Below, piece after piece: positions 29,496 through 38,329 of a stretch of 64,000 bases of DNA (position 1 is the first letter of the stretch; the number at the start of each line of letters is the position of its first letter). Origin of the DNA: Candidatus Sulfurimonas marisnigri. GTDB taxonomy: Bacteria; Campylobacterota; Campylobacteria; Campylobacterales; Sulfurimonadaceae. The stretch lies in assembly GCF_015265475.1 (NCBI RefSeq), contig NZ_CP054493.1, positions 868,001 through 932,000 on the forward strand, written 5' to 3'. The notes under the pieces were generated by a model. That model made no database searches, was not told the origin of the DNA, and was given only the letters and a program-made list of their open reading frames with translations. Made by a program: the position numbers and the translations under genes.

Positions 29496-29933
29496 TCAGT
29501 ATGATATGCTAGTATCCTTTTTTCTTTCAAGGATTTTAAAAAGAAAAGAGTTAATAAAATTATAACACCTATCTATCTCATGTTCTAACTCATCAAGATA
29601 AAATGAGTATTCAATATTATTTAAAATATCATACTCAATATCCTTGACAAAAGAGTAGCTGTTTTCTATGTCTGTAAATGGCAAAAATATAAAGTTAAAA
29701 TATGAGTCACCTACTTTTATTACTTTTAATCCATCACTAATTCTTATGTTTTTCTTTATCTCTAAAGATATATCTTCTTCGGTATAAAATAAAACTAAAG
29801 TAACTGGTACTTTATATCGCTTAATATTATAAGTAAAGAGTTCAAGAGGAGATTTTAATTGACTAATTAAAATATTTGTTGTAGAGATTTGTGATAAACC
29901 AGTTTTTAAAAAATTACCATCATCAATAATCAT
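29496..29933 (-). CDS. Divergent GGDEF-like protein (hypothetical)
   Basis: No confident family match, but the order of a hydrophobic strand (RYKVPVTLVLFYTEED), an IRISDGLKVIK segment and SYFNFIFLPFTDIENSY follows the second half of a GGDEF fold, with no catalytic loop left. I place the start at the ATG at 29933 (AAGG 11 bases upstream), giving 145 residues. The frame is open to 30059, and the extra 42 residues would form a membrane helix; either start is possible. It lies upstream of the degenerate GGDEF gene, and divergent from uvrD. Confidence 0.5.
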   Translation of the reverse strand: MIIDDGNFLKTGLSQISTTNILISQLKSPLELFTYNIKRYKVPVTLVLFYTEEDISLEIKKNIRISDGLKVIKVGDSYFNFIFLPFTDIENSYSFVKDIEYDILNNIEYSFYLDELEHEIDRCYNFINSFLFKILERKKDTSISY

Positions 29934-30099
29934 ATTTAGAACTACCTTATCTAGTGAAATATAATAAAAATACAGATTTATTGTAGCTAAATAATCATAA
30001 ATAAAATAATAGAGATAGCCTAAAAATAAAAATATAGTCCAATGCTGTAAGTTTCGCATTGTATAATCACACTCTTAAAAATTCTGCAGGAGCTAATAT

Positions 30100-32184
30100 T
30101 TGCCACTTTCTCGTCTTAACCAAGAGCAGTATGCTGCCGCAACTTCTGCAGAATCACAAAACCTAATTATTGCATCTGCTGGAACTGGTAAAACATCTAC
30201 AATTGTTGGACGAATTGGGCACCTTTTGGGTTCAGGTGTTAAACCGCAAGAGATTTTACTTCTCACATTTACAAATAAAGCTGCCGCAGAGATGGTTTCG
30301 CGTGTAGCGGAGTATTTTGGTAAAGACGTAGCCTCTAAAATAGACGCAGGGACTTTTCATGCTGTTAGTTATAGATGGCTAAAAAAGCAGGATAAAAAAG
30401 TAGTTTTAAAGCAACAAAGAGAGCTGAAAACACTTTTTAGAAGCGTGTTTGAAAAGCGTTCCTTTGATCATATTGGTGCTGAGATAACTCCTTACGGTGG
30501 GAACTATCTTTATGATTTATACTCTTTTTATCAAAATACAGAGTTAGAGAACAGTTTTGATAATTGGGTTATAAATAAATACCCTGAGCATGAGCTGTTT
30601 GCCATGATTTATGCAGATATAGTAGATGAATTTGAAAAGTTAAAAAAAGAGTATGGATTTGTTAATTTTAATGACTTGCTTCTAAATTTTAGAGAGATTT
30701 GCAAAACTAAAGATCTCGGCTATAAAGAGGTGCTTGTAGATGAATATCAAGATACAAATGCACTTCAAGGGACACTAATAGAGGCAATAAAACCGCCATC
30801 ACTTTTTTGTGTTGGGGACTATGACCAAAGTATTTATGCTTTTAATGGTGCTGATATATCAATAATCGGTTCATTCGCTACAAAGTTTCCAAATGCAATA
30901 GTTCATACACTTACAAAAAATTATCGCTCCACAATGCCGATTCTTTCACTTGCAACAAAAGTTATAAATCATAATGAAAGAATATATGAGAAAAAACTAG
31001 AGGTAACAAGAGCTCAAGAGGCACAAGCTCCAAGGCTTTTGGCTTATGATGAACTATTTGACCAGTACCATGCAATGGCAGCGCAGATAAGAGACAGCCA
31101 GACTCCAAGAGAGGAGATAGCGGTTATATTTAGAAACAACTCTTCTGCCGATGGTATTGAAGTTGGTCTTAGAGAGCTTGGAATTCCATGTAAGAGAAAA
31201 GGGGGGACAAGTTTTTTTGACTCACGAGAGGTTAAAGCTGTTCTTGATTTTTATACACTGCTTGTAAATGAGTCAGATATGATGTCCTTTATTCATATAT
31301 TTGAATTTGCTCGGGGAATTGGAAGTGCAATGGCAAAAGAGATTTATATTGCGCTAAAGACTTTAGGTCACGGAAGTATTTTTTATGGTCTATATGCACC
31401 TGATGAATCAATTAAAAATCCTTTTGAAAAACGAAAGTTAAATCATCAGCTTGGTCTTTTTGATGACTTTATAGAACTAGGAGCTGTTGGGAAATTTGCA
31501 AAGCTTGGGTTTGAAGCAAAGTTTATGAAAAATCCAATTTTAAAACATCCAAAACTTACAAAAGATTCGGCTACATTTTTACATGATTTTTATCTTTTGT
31601 ATCGTGATTTAAAAGGTATAAAGCAACCAAGAACTATTGTGAAAAAAATAGCTGCCTCTGCCGTTTATACATATATATCTGAAATATTATCTAGCAAAAG
31701 AGCACAGCTTAAAGATGGCACTATAGACGAAAAACAAAAAACAGAATCACTCTCTAAAATAAGCAGAAAAATGATTCTTTTAGAGGAACTCTCAAAACCA
31801 TACTCTGAGCATGAGAGATTTTTGAATGCTATGATTTTAGGATCATCTGACCTAACGCAAGGTGAGGGTGTAAACCTGCTGAGCGTTCATGCTTCTAAAG
31901 GGTTGGAATATAAAGAGGTATATGTAATTGATTTGATGGATGGAAGATTTCCAAACAGAAAACTTATGCAAAGAGGTGGCTCACTCGATGAAGAGAGACG
32001 TCTCTTTTATGTTGCAGTGACTAGAGCCAAAGATATACTTTTTTTGAGCTATGCAAAATATGACAAAATCAAAAAGACAAACTTTGTACCATCCCAATTT
32101 TTGTATGAAGCTGGCTTAGTTCCAAAAGATGAAGCGTACAGAGCTTTAATTGAAAAAGAGATGGAAAAAGAGGAGGAAGACTAA
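30100..32184 (+). CDS. UvrD/Rep-type superfamily 1A DNA helicase
   Basis: A 694-residue ATP-dependent 3'-5' helicase. Motifs in order: Q-motif LNQEQYAAA, Walker A ASAGTGKTST, the LLTFTNKAAAEM Ia motif, Walker B VDEYQDTN, motif III GDYDQSIYAFNGAD, motif IV NYRS, motif V LLSVHASKGLEYKEV and motif VI VAVTRAK. Rep, PcrA and UvrD cannot be separated by reading alone. The start is TTG at 30100, with CAGGAG seven bases before. The last codons overlap the converging EI24 gene by four bases. Confidence 0.9.
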   Translation: MPLSRLNQEQYAAATSAESQNLIIASAGTGKTSTIVGRIGHLLGSGVKPQEILLLTFTNKAAAEMVSRVAEYFGKDVASKIDAGTFHAVSYRWLKKQDKKVVLKQQRELKTLFRSVFEKRSFDHIGAEITPYGGNYLYDLYSFYQNTELENSFDNWVINKYPEHELFAMIYADIVDEFEKLKKEYGFVNFNDLLLNFREICKTKDLGYKEVLVDEYQDTNALQGTLIEAIKPPSLFCVGDYDQSIYAFNGADISIIGSFATKFPNAIVHTLTKNYRSTMPILSLATKVINHNERIYEKKLEVTRAQEAQAPRLLAYDELFDQYHAMAAQIRDSQTPREEIAVIFRNNSSADGIEVGLRELGIPCKRKGGTSFFDSREVKAVLDFYTLLVNESDMMSFIHIFEFARGIGSAMAKEIYIALKTLGHGSIFYGLYAPDESIKNPFEKRKLNHQLGLFDDFIELGAVGKFAKLGFEAKFMKNPILKHPKLTKDSATFLHDFYLLYRDLKGIKQPRTIVKKIAASAVYTYISEILSSKRAQLKDGTIDEKQKTESLSKISRKMILLEELSKPYSEHERFLNAMILGSSDLTQGEGVNLLSVHASKGLEYKEVYVIDLMDGRFPNRKLMQRGGSLDEERRLFYVAVTRAKDILFLSYAKYDKIKKTNFVPSQFLYEAGLVPKDEAYRALIEKEMEKEEED

Positions 32185-32963
32185 GACGTTTGTCTTAATT
32201 TTCTAACCTCTAAAAAGTAAGTATGCCCCAAGTAAATAACATAAAACACAGCTCCAAAAAATATGGCAAACGGTATTAGTGAGACAACATACAGAGCTAA
32301 TGTTTTCATTCTCAAGCTGTTTTTACTAAAGTATTTTATCTGCTTATCTTCTTCTGTCGTACATAGGTTTGAAGATATATCAAATGTCATCATCTTATGG
32401 AAAAAATAGTAAAGAGGAAGATTTAAAGCTACTATATTTACTAATGGTATAAAGTAAAATGGAACAAGCAGTATAAATAAAAGTAACATTGTCAGTGTCC
32501 ATTTTATAACTAAAAACAGAGTAGTAAAAATATTTGAGTGACCTATCATCTCTAGATCGTTGTAGTGTCTCCTTTGAAGTTCCCTCATAACCAGAGGAGT
32601 TAAAAATCCAATTATAATTACTGCTACAAAAATAGAAGCATAAAGAGTTAAAAAGCCGCCAATAGCGTAGATGAAAAAAGTCGCTATCCAAGAGGTTATA
32701 GCAGAACTCATCAAAAACTTAATTATTGCACTACCCTCCAGCTGAGCAGATATGCTCTCAGTATGAGGAATGCCATTTTGTATAGTTGTTTGAGTGCTTT
32801 GAACGTTTAATGTGCCGAGTTGGTCTATTCCTATACCTGCTATAACAAAAAATAAAATATACATTACAACTAGTGTTACAATAAAAGGTAGTATCGCGTA
32901 TTTAAGCATTTTAGGTGTTAGAAAATCTTTTGTGCTTTGTATTAGTAGGTTTTGCTCGCTCAT
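32181..32963 (-). CDS. EI24/CysZ-like membrane protein
   Basis: A 260-residue membrane protein with about five to six helices (strong ones near residues 20-45, 80-120, 150-185 and 220-245). The layout and the stretch LLLFILLVPFYFIPLVNIVALNLPLYY (in part) match the EI24 domain family, which includes the sulfate permease CysZ. Function here is unknown. I start at the ATG at 32963, which has GGAGC upstream and overlaps the TGA of the DUF3137 gene (ATGA), so it is the last gene of the lemA operon. Confidence 0.7.
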   Translation of the reverse strand: MSEQNLLIQSTKDFLTPKMLKYAILPFIVTLVVMYILFFVIAGIGIDQLGTLNVQSTQTTIQNGIPHTESISAQLEGSAIIKFLMSSAITSWIATFFIYAIGGFLTLYASIFVAVIIIGFLTPLVMRELQRRHYNDLEMIGHSNIFTTLFLVIKWTLTMLLLFILLVPFYFIPLVNIVALNLPLYYFFHKMMTFDISSNLCTTEEDKQIKYFSKNSLRMKTLALYVVSLIPFAIFFGAVFYVIYLGHTYFLEVRKLRQTS

Positions 32964-33901
32964 CTTTTGCTCCATAATTTTTGGTTTAATTTTAGCTCTT
33001 GTACAATTGATATTGCTAGATGGAGAGTTTTCACATACTCCATAGCTACTTTATAATCTAGTAGTGAGCTAAATATAGCAGGTTCAAATAGGTCTTTGTT
33101 GTATTCAACTGCCATGTGAATATTAGAGCCTATAAATGATACATGTAGAGGGTGTTTTGATTTGTGTTTAAACACAAGAAGTTTTTTCATAAGCGAATGG
33201 GATAGTATATATCTAGCCTCTATTTGATTAGTTGAATATACCACAAACTCTTTTTCAAATTCAGGGTTATCCATCTTGACAAGTTCGTCTCTAGCCATAT
33301 TGTTTGATTGCAACCAGTTGCCTATAAGGTCTCCAAAAGTACTCTGAGCAGAATCAGGCAAAACTACTGTCTCACCGGCAAAGTGTTTGTTAAACTCCGC
33401 GACTATAAACAGACCTTTAAATATGGTGCTCCAGCTATCTTTTCCCTTTGAGTTTCGGTTTCTTTTCTCAGCATGAATATCTGAAAACTGAATATTTATA
33501 TCTTCAACATTACCTTTTACGTAATCGTTTCCACTCATTCTATCAGGCTCTGAGAATAGATTTGAACGATTGAAAATATACTCTGAAATATGAGTTTTTG
33601 AGGAGTAAAGAAGGGTCTTGTCGATAGCATGAATAAGTGGTTTTATAATACTCATTTTAAATTCGTGAGTATAATCATGAACCAAGAACTTGTATATAAT
33701 TACACCCAAAGCAATATATATAAAAATAATTATATCTAGATTGTTAATGAAGAAACTAGCTAATATAGCCGAAATAATTGTATATATAACTGCAATGAAA
33801 ATAATTTTTTGTTTTAGTCTTCTTCTATCATCTTCTAGTTTTTGAAGTGTTGGAAAAAGATTTTTATAATAAAAGTCAGTTAGTTCACTTACACTTTTCA
33901 T
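32960..33901 (-). CDS. DUF3137 membrane protein
   Basis: A 313-residue protein with two adjacent membrane helices (about 30-75) and a large soluble C-terminal part. It matches the DUF3137 pattern: N-terminal cytoplasmic coil, TM hairpin, then an AEFNKHFAGETVVLPD-type strand and a VYSTNQIEARYILS segment. Family members are commonly encoded next to LemA, as here (13 bases downstream of lemA). Biochemical function is not known. Confidence 0.75.
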   Translation of the reverse strand: MKSVSELTDFYYKNLFPTLQKLEDDRRRLKQKIIFIAVIYTIISAILASFFINNLDIIIFIYIALGVIIYKFLVHDYTHEFKMSIIKPLIHAIDKTLLYSSKTHISEYIFNRSNLFSEPDRMSGNDYVKGNVEDINIQFSDIHAEKRNRNSKGKDSWSTIFKGLFIVAEFNKHFAGETVVLPDSAQSTFGDLIGNWLQSNNMARDELVKMDNPEFEKEFVVYSTNQIEARYILSHSLMKKLLVFKHKSKHPLHVSFIGSNIHMAVEYNKDLFEPAIFSSLLDYKVAMEYVKTLHLAISIVQELKLNQKLWSKR

Positions 33902-33914
33902 CTACATGTAGCCT

Positions 33915-34469
33915 TTAGTTAAACAGCTCTTTAACATCTACATTCTTACGCTCTGATTCAACTATCTCAAATACCTGTTTTCTTTTGTAGTTCATAGCAC
34001 TTGCCATAAAGTTTGTAGGAACCATCTCTATAGCATTATTGTAGTCTGTAACACTCTGATTGTAAGCACGTCTTGCAGCTGATATTTGCTCTTCTATTTC
34101 ATGAAGTGTATGCTGAAGATGCATTACATTTTCATTTGCTTTAAGTTCAGGGTAGTTCTCAACAGCAATCATAATAGAACCAAGAGCAGAACTCACTTTA
34201 GCATCAAGAGCTATTTTATGTTCATCGCTAATATTTGGCTTGTTTGCCTCAGCGCGAAGTTTTGTAACCTCTTGTAAAAGAGATTTTTCATGCTCCATAT
34301 ATTTACTGACTGATGCAACAAGATTTGGGATTAGGTCATATCTTTTTTTAAGAACTGTATCTACGCTTGCGAAGATATTCTCAACTTGATTTTTCTTTGC
34401 AACTAAAGAGTTGTACATCAAAACTAAAACTATAACAATTAAAATAAGAACTATAAGTGATGTTGACAT
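33915..34469 (-). CDS. lemA: LemA family protein
   Basis: A 184-residue membrane-anchored protein with one N-terminal helix (about 4-20) and long coiled helices. Family motifs: NSLVAKKNQVENIFASVD, KRYDLIPNLVASVSKYM, ENYPELKANENV and ISAARRAYNQSVTDYNNAIE. LemA proteins are widespread and poorly understood, often linked to envelope stress. First gene of a three-gene operon with DUF3137 and EI24 proteins. Confidence 0.92.
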   Translation of the reverse strand: MSTSLIVLILIVIVLVLMYNSLVAKKNQVENIFASVDTVLKKRYDLIPNLVASVSKYMEHEKSLLQEVTKLRAEANKPNISDEHKIALDAKVSSALGSIMIAVENYPELKANENVMHLQHTLHEIEEQISAARRAYNQSVTDYNNAIEMVPTNFMASAMNYKRKQVFEIVESERKNVDVKELFN

Positions 34470-34518
34470 GTGATTTCCTTTTATTATTTAGTACTATATC
34501 AAAAATAATTTCGCTATC

Positions 34519-34563
34519 TACGCTTAGACCGCCTGGGTCACTAAAGCTAAACTCTTAGGAGTT
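34519..34563 (-). repeat. Intergenic hairpin element, copy B
   Basis: Read on the minus strand: a 5-bp hairpin (34550-34563), the shared decamer AGCTTTAGTG (complement of 34539-34548), then hairpin GACC-CAGGC-GGTC (complement of 34527-34539) and TAAGCGTAG. It lies downstream of the flavoprotein gene ending at 34593 and upstream of lemA, in their orientation. Confidence 0.65.
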
Positions 34564-34592
34564 AGATTTATATGTAGTTTATCTAAAAAACT

Positions 34593-35789
34593 CTAAGGTT
34601 TTGTTATGTCTTTCGCAGCTAAATATCCACTAGCCCAGGCAAAGGCAAAGTTATACCCGCCACGACGACCAAGAACATCTAAAACCTCTCCGCAGAAGTA
34701 TAGTTTTTTTTGTTTAAGTGATTCCATAGTCTTTGGGTTTACTTCAGTTGTATCCACTCCGCCACCGCTTACTTCGGCATGTCTGAAGCCGTGAGTCTCG
34801 TTTACTTCAAAACGCCAGTTTAACATCTGATTTGCTATTTTTTTACTAAGTTTTATTCCGATTTCAGAGCTACATGTTGTAGCAGATATTTTTAAATCCT
34901 CTAGCAGTCCATGTGCTATTTTAACAGGGATTAGACCGGCTAATATATCAGCTATTGTAAACTCAGGCATACTCAAAGCCATTTTACTAATATGGGCTGA
35001 TAGTTTTTGTGCATTGAAATTTGGAAGTAGGTTTATAGCTATATCAACTTTTGCATACTCCATCAGAGCAACACTTGCACGTTGGGATACATCGAGTATA
35101 GCAAAGCCTGAAACTCCATAGTTAGTAAAGAGAATATCACCGCTACATGTAGAGTCTTTTTTATTGTTGATTAGTAGTGTAACTTCGCCATTTATTTTAG
35201 CTCCGCTCATCTTGTGGGCGATTGAGGAGTCCAAATGAAACTGGACTAAAGATGGATATGTTGGGATGATGTTATGTGTATACTCCTCTGCAAACTCTAA
35301 GCCATCACGGTTTCCACCTAGATGTGAAGCAGCCTCAGAACCAGTAGCTATAACAACAGCATCATATTCAGCAATCAGTTTTTTAATATCAGTTATTTTT
35401 GAATTTACATGTATATTTACACCGAGGTATTTTGCATGATTTTGTAAAAGTGAAGCAACGCTTTTGGCTTCGTTACTAAGCGGATAAGCACGCCCATCAT
35501 CTTTTATATCAAGCAAAAGGCCGATACTATCACAAAATTTTTCAAACTCTTTAAAGCCAAATTCTTTTAATGCAAACTCTGTAAATAATGGGTTATCACT
35601 AAAAAAATCGTTTGAGCTTAGGTTAACGTTTGTAATATTGCATCGCCCATTTCCAGAGACTAAAATCTTTTTAGCACACTTTGAATTTTGTTCGAATATA
35701 TCTACAAATAGATTTTTTTTGGCACAAAATATTGCACATAAAAGACCAGATGCACCCCCGCCTATTATTGCTATTTTTTTTGTGCTCAT
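34593..35789 (-). CDS. HI0933/BaiN-like FAD-dependent oxidoreductase
   Basis: A 398-residue flavoprotein of the HI0933 family. It has the dinucleotide-binding AIIGGGASGLLCAI near residue 7, the family motif KKILVSGNGRCNITN near 41, AVVIATGSEA near 150, and at the C-terminus SGGGVDTTEVNPKTMES and LDVLGRRGGYNFAFAWASG. Substrate unknown; members are labelled variously as aminoacetone oxidase or flavoprotein. It ends the run from mutS2, with the stop and start one base apart. Confidence 0.88.
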   Translation of the reverse strand: MSTKKIAIIGGGASGLLCAIFCAKKNLFVDIFEQNSKCAKKILVSGNGRCNITNVNLSSNDFFSDNPLFTEFALKEFGFKEFEKFCDSIGLLLDIKDDGRAYPLSNEAKSVASLLQNHAKYLGVNIHVNSKITDIKKLIAEYDAVVIATGSEAASHLGGNRDGLEFAEEYTHNIIPTYPSLVQFHLDSSIAHKMSGAKINGEVTLLINNKKDSTCSGDILFTNYGVSGFAILDVSQRASVALMEYAKVDIAINLLPNFNAQKLSAHISKMALSMPEFTIADILAGLIPVKIAHGLLEDLKISATTCSSEIGIKLSKKIANQMLNWRFEVNETHGFRHAEVSGGGVDTTEVNPKTMESLKQKKLYFCGEVLDVLGRRGGYNFAFAWASGYLAAKDITKP

Positions 35790-38009
35790 TTAAAGAGTTA
35801 CAACCTTAGCGCCAAATCCACCTAGGTATTGCGGCGCATCTTCAAACTTTTTAACTCTTGGGTGAGCAATAAGAAAGTTTTTAACAGCGTATGAGAGTTT
35901 TCCTGTTCCTATTCCGTGATAGATAATCACTTCATCCCAGCCATTAATAAGTGCATCGGAGATAAACTTGTCTAGTGCTTCTGTCGCTTCATCGGCTCTC
36001 ATACCATGAAGGTCACACTTTAATCCCGATCTTTTTTCTACACTTACTTTTACGTCGGTGCGAGGGTTTTGTTTTACTATTTTAGTATGCTTGAGCTGTG
36101 AGGTTTTAACGCGAACTCTCATCCCTTCAATCTCTATAGTGGCATCTTTTTTGTCCCTCATTGAGACGATAACACCTTTTTTACTGTGGTATTTAACACT
36201 ATCTCCAACTTTGAACTCTTCTTGAATGATAACTTGCTCTTTTTTATCTTTAGGAAGTTTTTTATTTGCCTTGTCCATAGCTCTGTGAATAGCCTTTGAA
36301 TCACCGGCACGTGCTGCTGTTTTAGCTTCATTTATTGCAACATCGTAGCTGTTTTTCAGCGCATCTCTCTGCTCTTGCAATTCAGAATAAAGCTTCTCTC
36401 TTTGAGCTTTTATATCTAACTCTTTTGCTTTTAACTCTTCTAGCTTCTCATCAACTTTTTGGTGTTTTTGTTTTAGCTCACGCTCTAGTTGTGAACCTCT
36501 TTCAATAAGCAGGCTTAGCTTTTCGCTGTTGTCACCGTAAACAATTTTTGCCTCATTTACAATAGTGTTTGAGATCCCATATCTGCTAGCTGTCTCAAAA
36601 GCATAACTCTTACCTATGATTCCTTGCATAAATTCATAAGTTGGTTTTCTTTGCTCTTCATCGTAAATAGCAGCCATCAGTTCAACATCATCACGGTCAG
36701 CCATAAGTGCAGCAAGACGTTTGTGGTGAGTTGTAACTACAACTTTTTGACCTCTTTTTATCAAATCATCAAGAATCACTTTAAACAGAGCTGCAGCTTC
36801 GTCACTGTCTGTTCCGAGTTCTATTTCATCCACACCTACAAGAGCCTCTTTATGCTCAAATATTTTAGAGAACTCCTGCATACGTCCGGCAAAAGTTGAG
36901 ATGTCATTTTTAACATTTTGAGGGTCGTCTATAATTGCTAAAACGCTTTTGAAACTTCCTACATGTGATCTGTTTTCATTTAGCTTCATCGGTATTATAT
37001 ATTTAGCCATAAACGCCGCTGCTAATATCGATTTTAAAAGCATTGTTTTACCACCCGCATTAACGCCGGTAACCATAAGTATGTTCTTAGAGAAGTCTAC
37101 ATGTATAGGTTTCGCATGCTGAATGGCAGGATGGTAAAAGCCATCTAAAATAATTTTAGAATCTTTTTTTGACTTGATAATCTGCAAATTAGATGAACGG
37201 GCGAACAAAACTCTAGCTTGGTAGTTGTCAAACTTTGTAAACTCTTTGTCTATAAAAGCTATGAAAAGTTGAAGTTCAGATAGTTTGTTAGAGAACTCTT
37301 TTGCATATCTGTAAAAGATTGACTCTCTCTCTTGGTTAATATATCGTATTTGCTCTTTAGACTTTAGTATGGAATCAGGAGCTACAAAAAAGCCTCCACT
37401 GCTACTTCTGCTAATAACCGCACCCTTTAGAACATGGTTAAATCCACCGCGAACTAGAACACACTCTTCATCATTTATAAGATGTATCTGAGAATCCATA
37501 AGATATGAGGAGAGTTTCGCATTAGAGATTAGTCTTTTCAAAGAGGAGCTAATATTCGCTTTATGCTCTCTTACTCTCGCACCTAAACCAAATAGTGTCT
37601 CATCAAGGTTTTCTTCAAATTTTCCATCGTGAGTGAAGTATTTTTCAACTTCGTTGAACTTTTCATCAATTATAAATTTTCTCATCCACTCACCGATGAT
37701 GCCGTCTAATTCTTTATTTTTAAAGTAGCGGAAATATCTGACAACTTTTACAATCTCAAAAATCTGTTCAAAATTCAAAACACCATGTTTTTTCAGATGT
37801 CCTTTAATAGTAAAGAAATCTGCTACTTTAGGGGGTGCTTTAAACTCTATAGTGTCAAGTGATTTTATGTATTTATAGTGAAGTTCTTGGTCTCCCTCAA
37901 TGTATAGAGCGCTCTCTCTTGAGAAAAACTGCTTAAATGAGTTTATATGTTCATTTAGGTCGAGCTGATTGATTAGGTGATCAATCTTTGAAGTTTTTTC
38001 TACTCGCAT
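35790..38009 (-). CDS. mutS2: Endonuclease MutS2
   Basis: A 739-residue MutS2: a middle/clamp region, ATPase with Walker A TGVNAGGKTMLLK (about 316-328) and DEIELGTDSDEAAA Walker B, a long coiled region (about 500-590), and a C-terminal Smr nuclease domain (CDLHGMRADEATEAL and HGIGTGKL). It lacks the mismatch-recognition domain of MutS1. In this phylum it acts in recombination control and ribosome or oxidative-damage pathways, depending on species. Its start overlaps the small membrane-protein gene by 10 bases. Confidence 0.95.
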   Translation of the reverse strand: MRVEKTSKIDHLINQLDLNEHINSFKQFFSRESALYIEGDQELHYKYIKSLDTIEFKAPPKVADFFTIKGHLKKHGVLNFEQIFEIVKVVRYFRYFKNKELDGIIGEWMRKFIIDEKFNEVEKYFTHDGKFEENLDETLFGLGARVREHKANISSSLKRLISNAKLSSYLMDSQIHLINDEECVLVRGGFNHVLKGAVISRSSSGGFFVAPDSILKSKEQIRYINQERESIFYRYAKEFSNKLSELQLFIAFIDKEFTKFDNYQARVLFARSSNLQIIKSKKDSKIILDGFYHPAIQHAKPIHVDFSKNILMVTGVNAGGKTMLLKSILAAAFMAKYIIPMKLNENRSHVGSFKSVLAIIDDPQNVKNDISTFAGRMQEFSKIFEHKEALVGVDEIELGTDSDEAAALFKVILDDLIKRGQKVVVTTHHKRLAALMADRDDVELMAAIYDEEQRKPTYEFMQGIIGKSYAFETASRYGISNTIVNEAKIVYGDNSEKLSLLIERGSQLERELKQKHQKVDEKLEELKAKELDIKAQREKLYSELQEQRDALKNSYDVAINEAKTAARAGDSKAIHRAMDKANKKLPKDKKEQVIIQEEFKVGDSVKYHSKKGVIVSMRDKKDATIEIEGMRVRVKTSQLKHTKIVKQNPRTDVKVSVEKRSGLKCDLHGMRADEATEALDKFISDALINGWDEVIIYHGIGTGKLSYAVKNFLIAHPRVKKFEDAPQYLGGFGAKVVTL

Positions 38010-38329
38010 GTAGATGCGCTAATCATCTGGCCGTAGTTTGGAGTTTTCTCTTTGCCTATGAAAGTGTATGTTCCAATGCTCAGTGTATAGTTACTGCTGT
38101 TTACATCAATGCCATCGCATTTAATTGTTTTTTCTTGGTTAAATTTCATAACAGTATTTAGCATGCTTTGTGTTTGATGATTGCTGTATTTATTAAACCC
38201 GATTGCTGAGAGTACTACAGCTAAGAGAATTAAAGTTACCAAAGTTTTTTGATGTTTTGTTAATTCTGTAAAGTAGTGCATAGATAAAAAGAAAAGCCCT
38301 ACAATTACAAGTCCTGCTAAATATTGCAC
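38000..38329 (-). CDS. Small two-helix membrane protein
   Basis: A 109-residue protein with two membrane helices (about 3-17 and 28-45) and a C-terminal soluble tail with two Cys (about 70 and 108). No domain that I recognise. It sits exactly between murC (one shared base) and mutS2 (10-base overlap). From memory, Campylobacter jejuni has a membrane protein of similar size between mutS2 and murC, which argues that it is a real conserved gene. Confidence 0.7.
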   Translation of the reverse strand: MQYLAGLVIVGLFFLSMHYFTELTKHQKTLVTLILLAVVLSAIGFNKYSNHQTQSMLNTVMKFNQEKTIKCDGIDVNSSNYTLSIGTYTFIGKEKTPNYGQMISASTCE

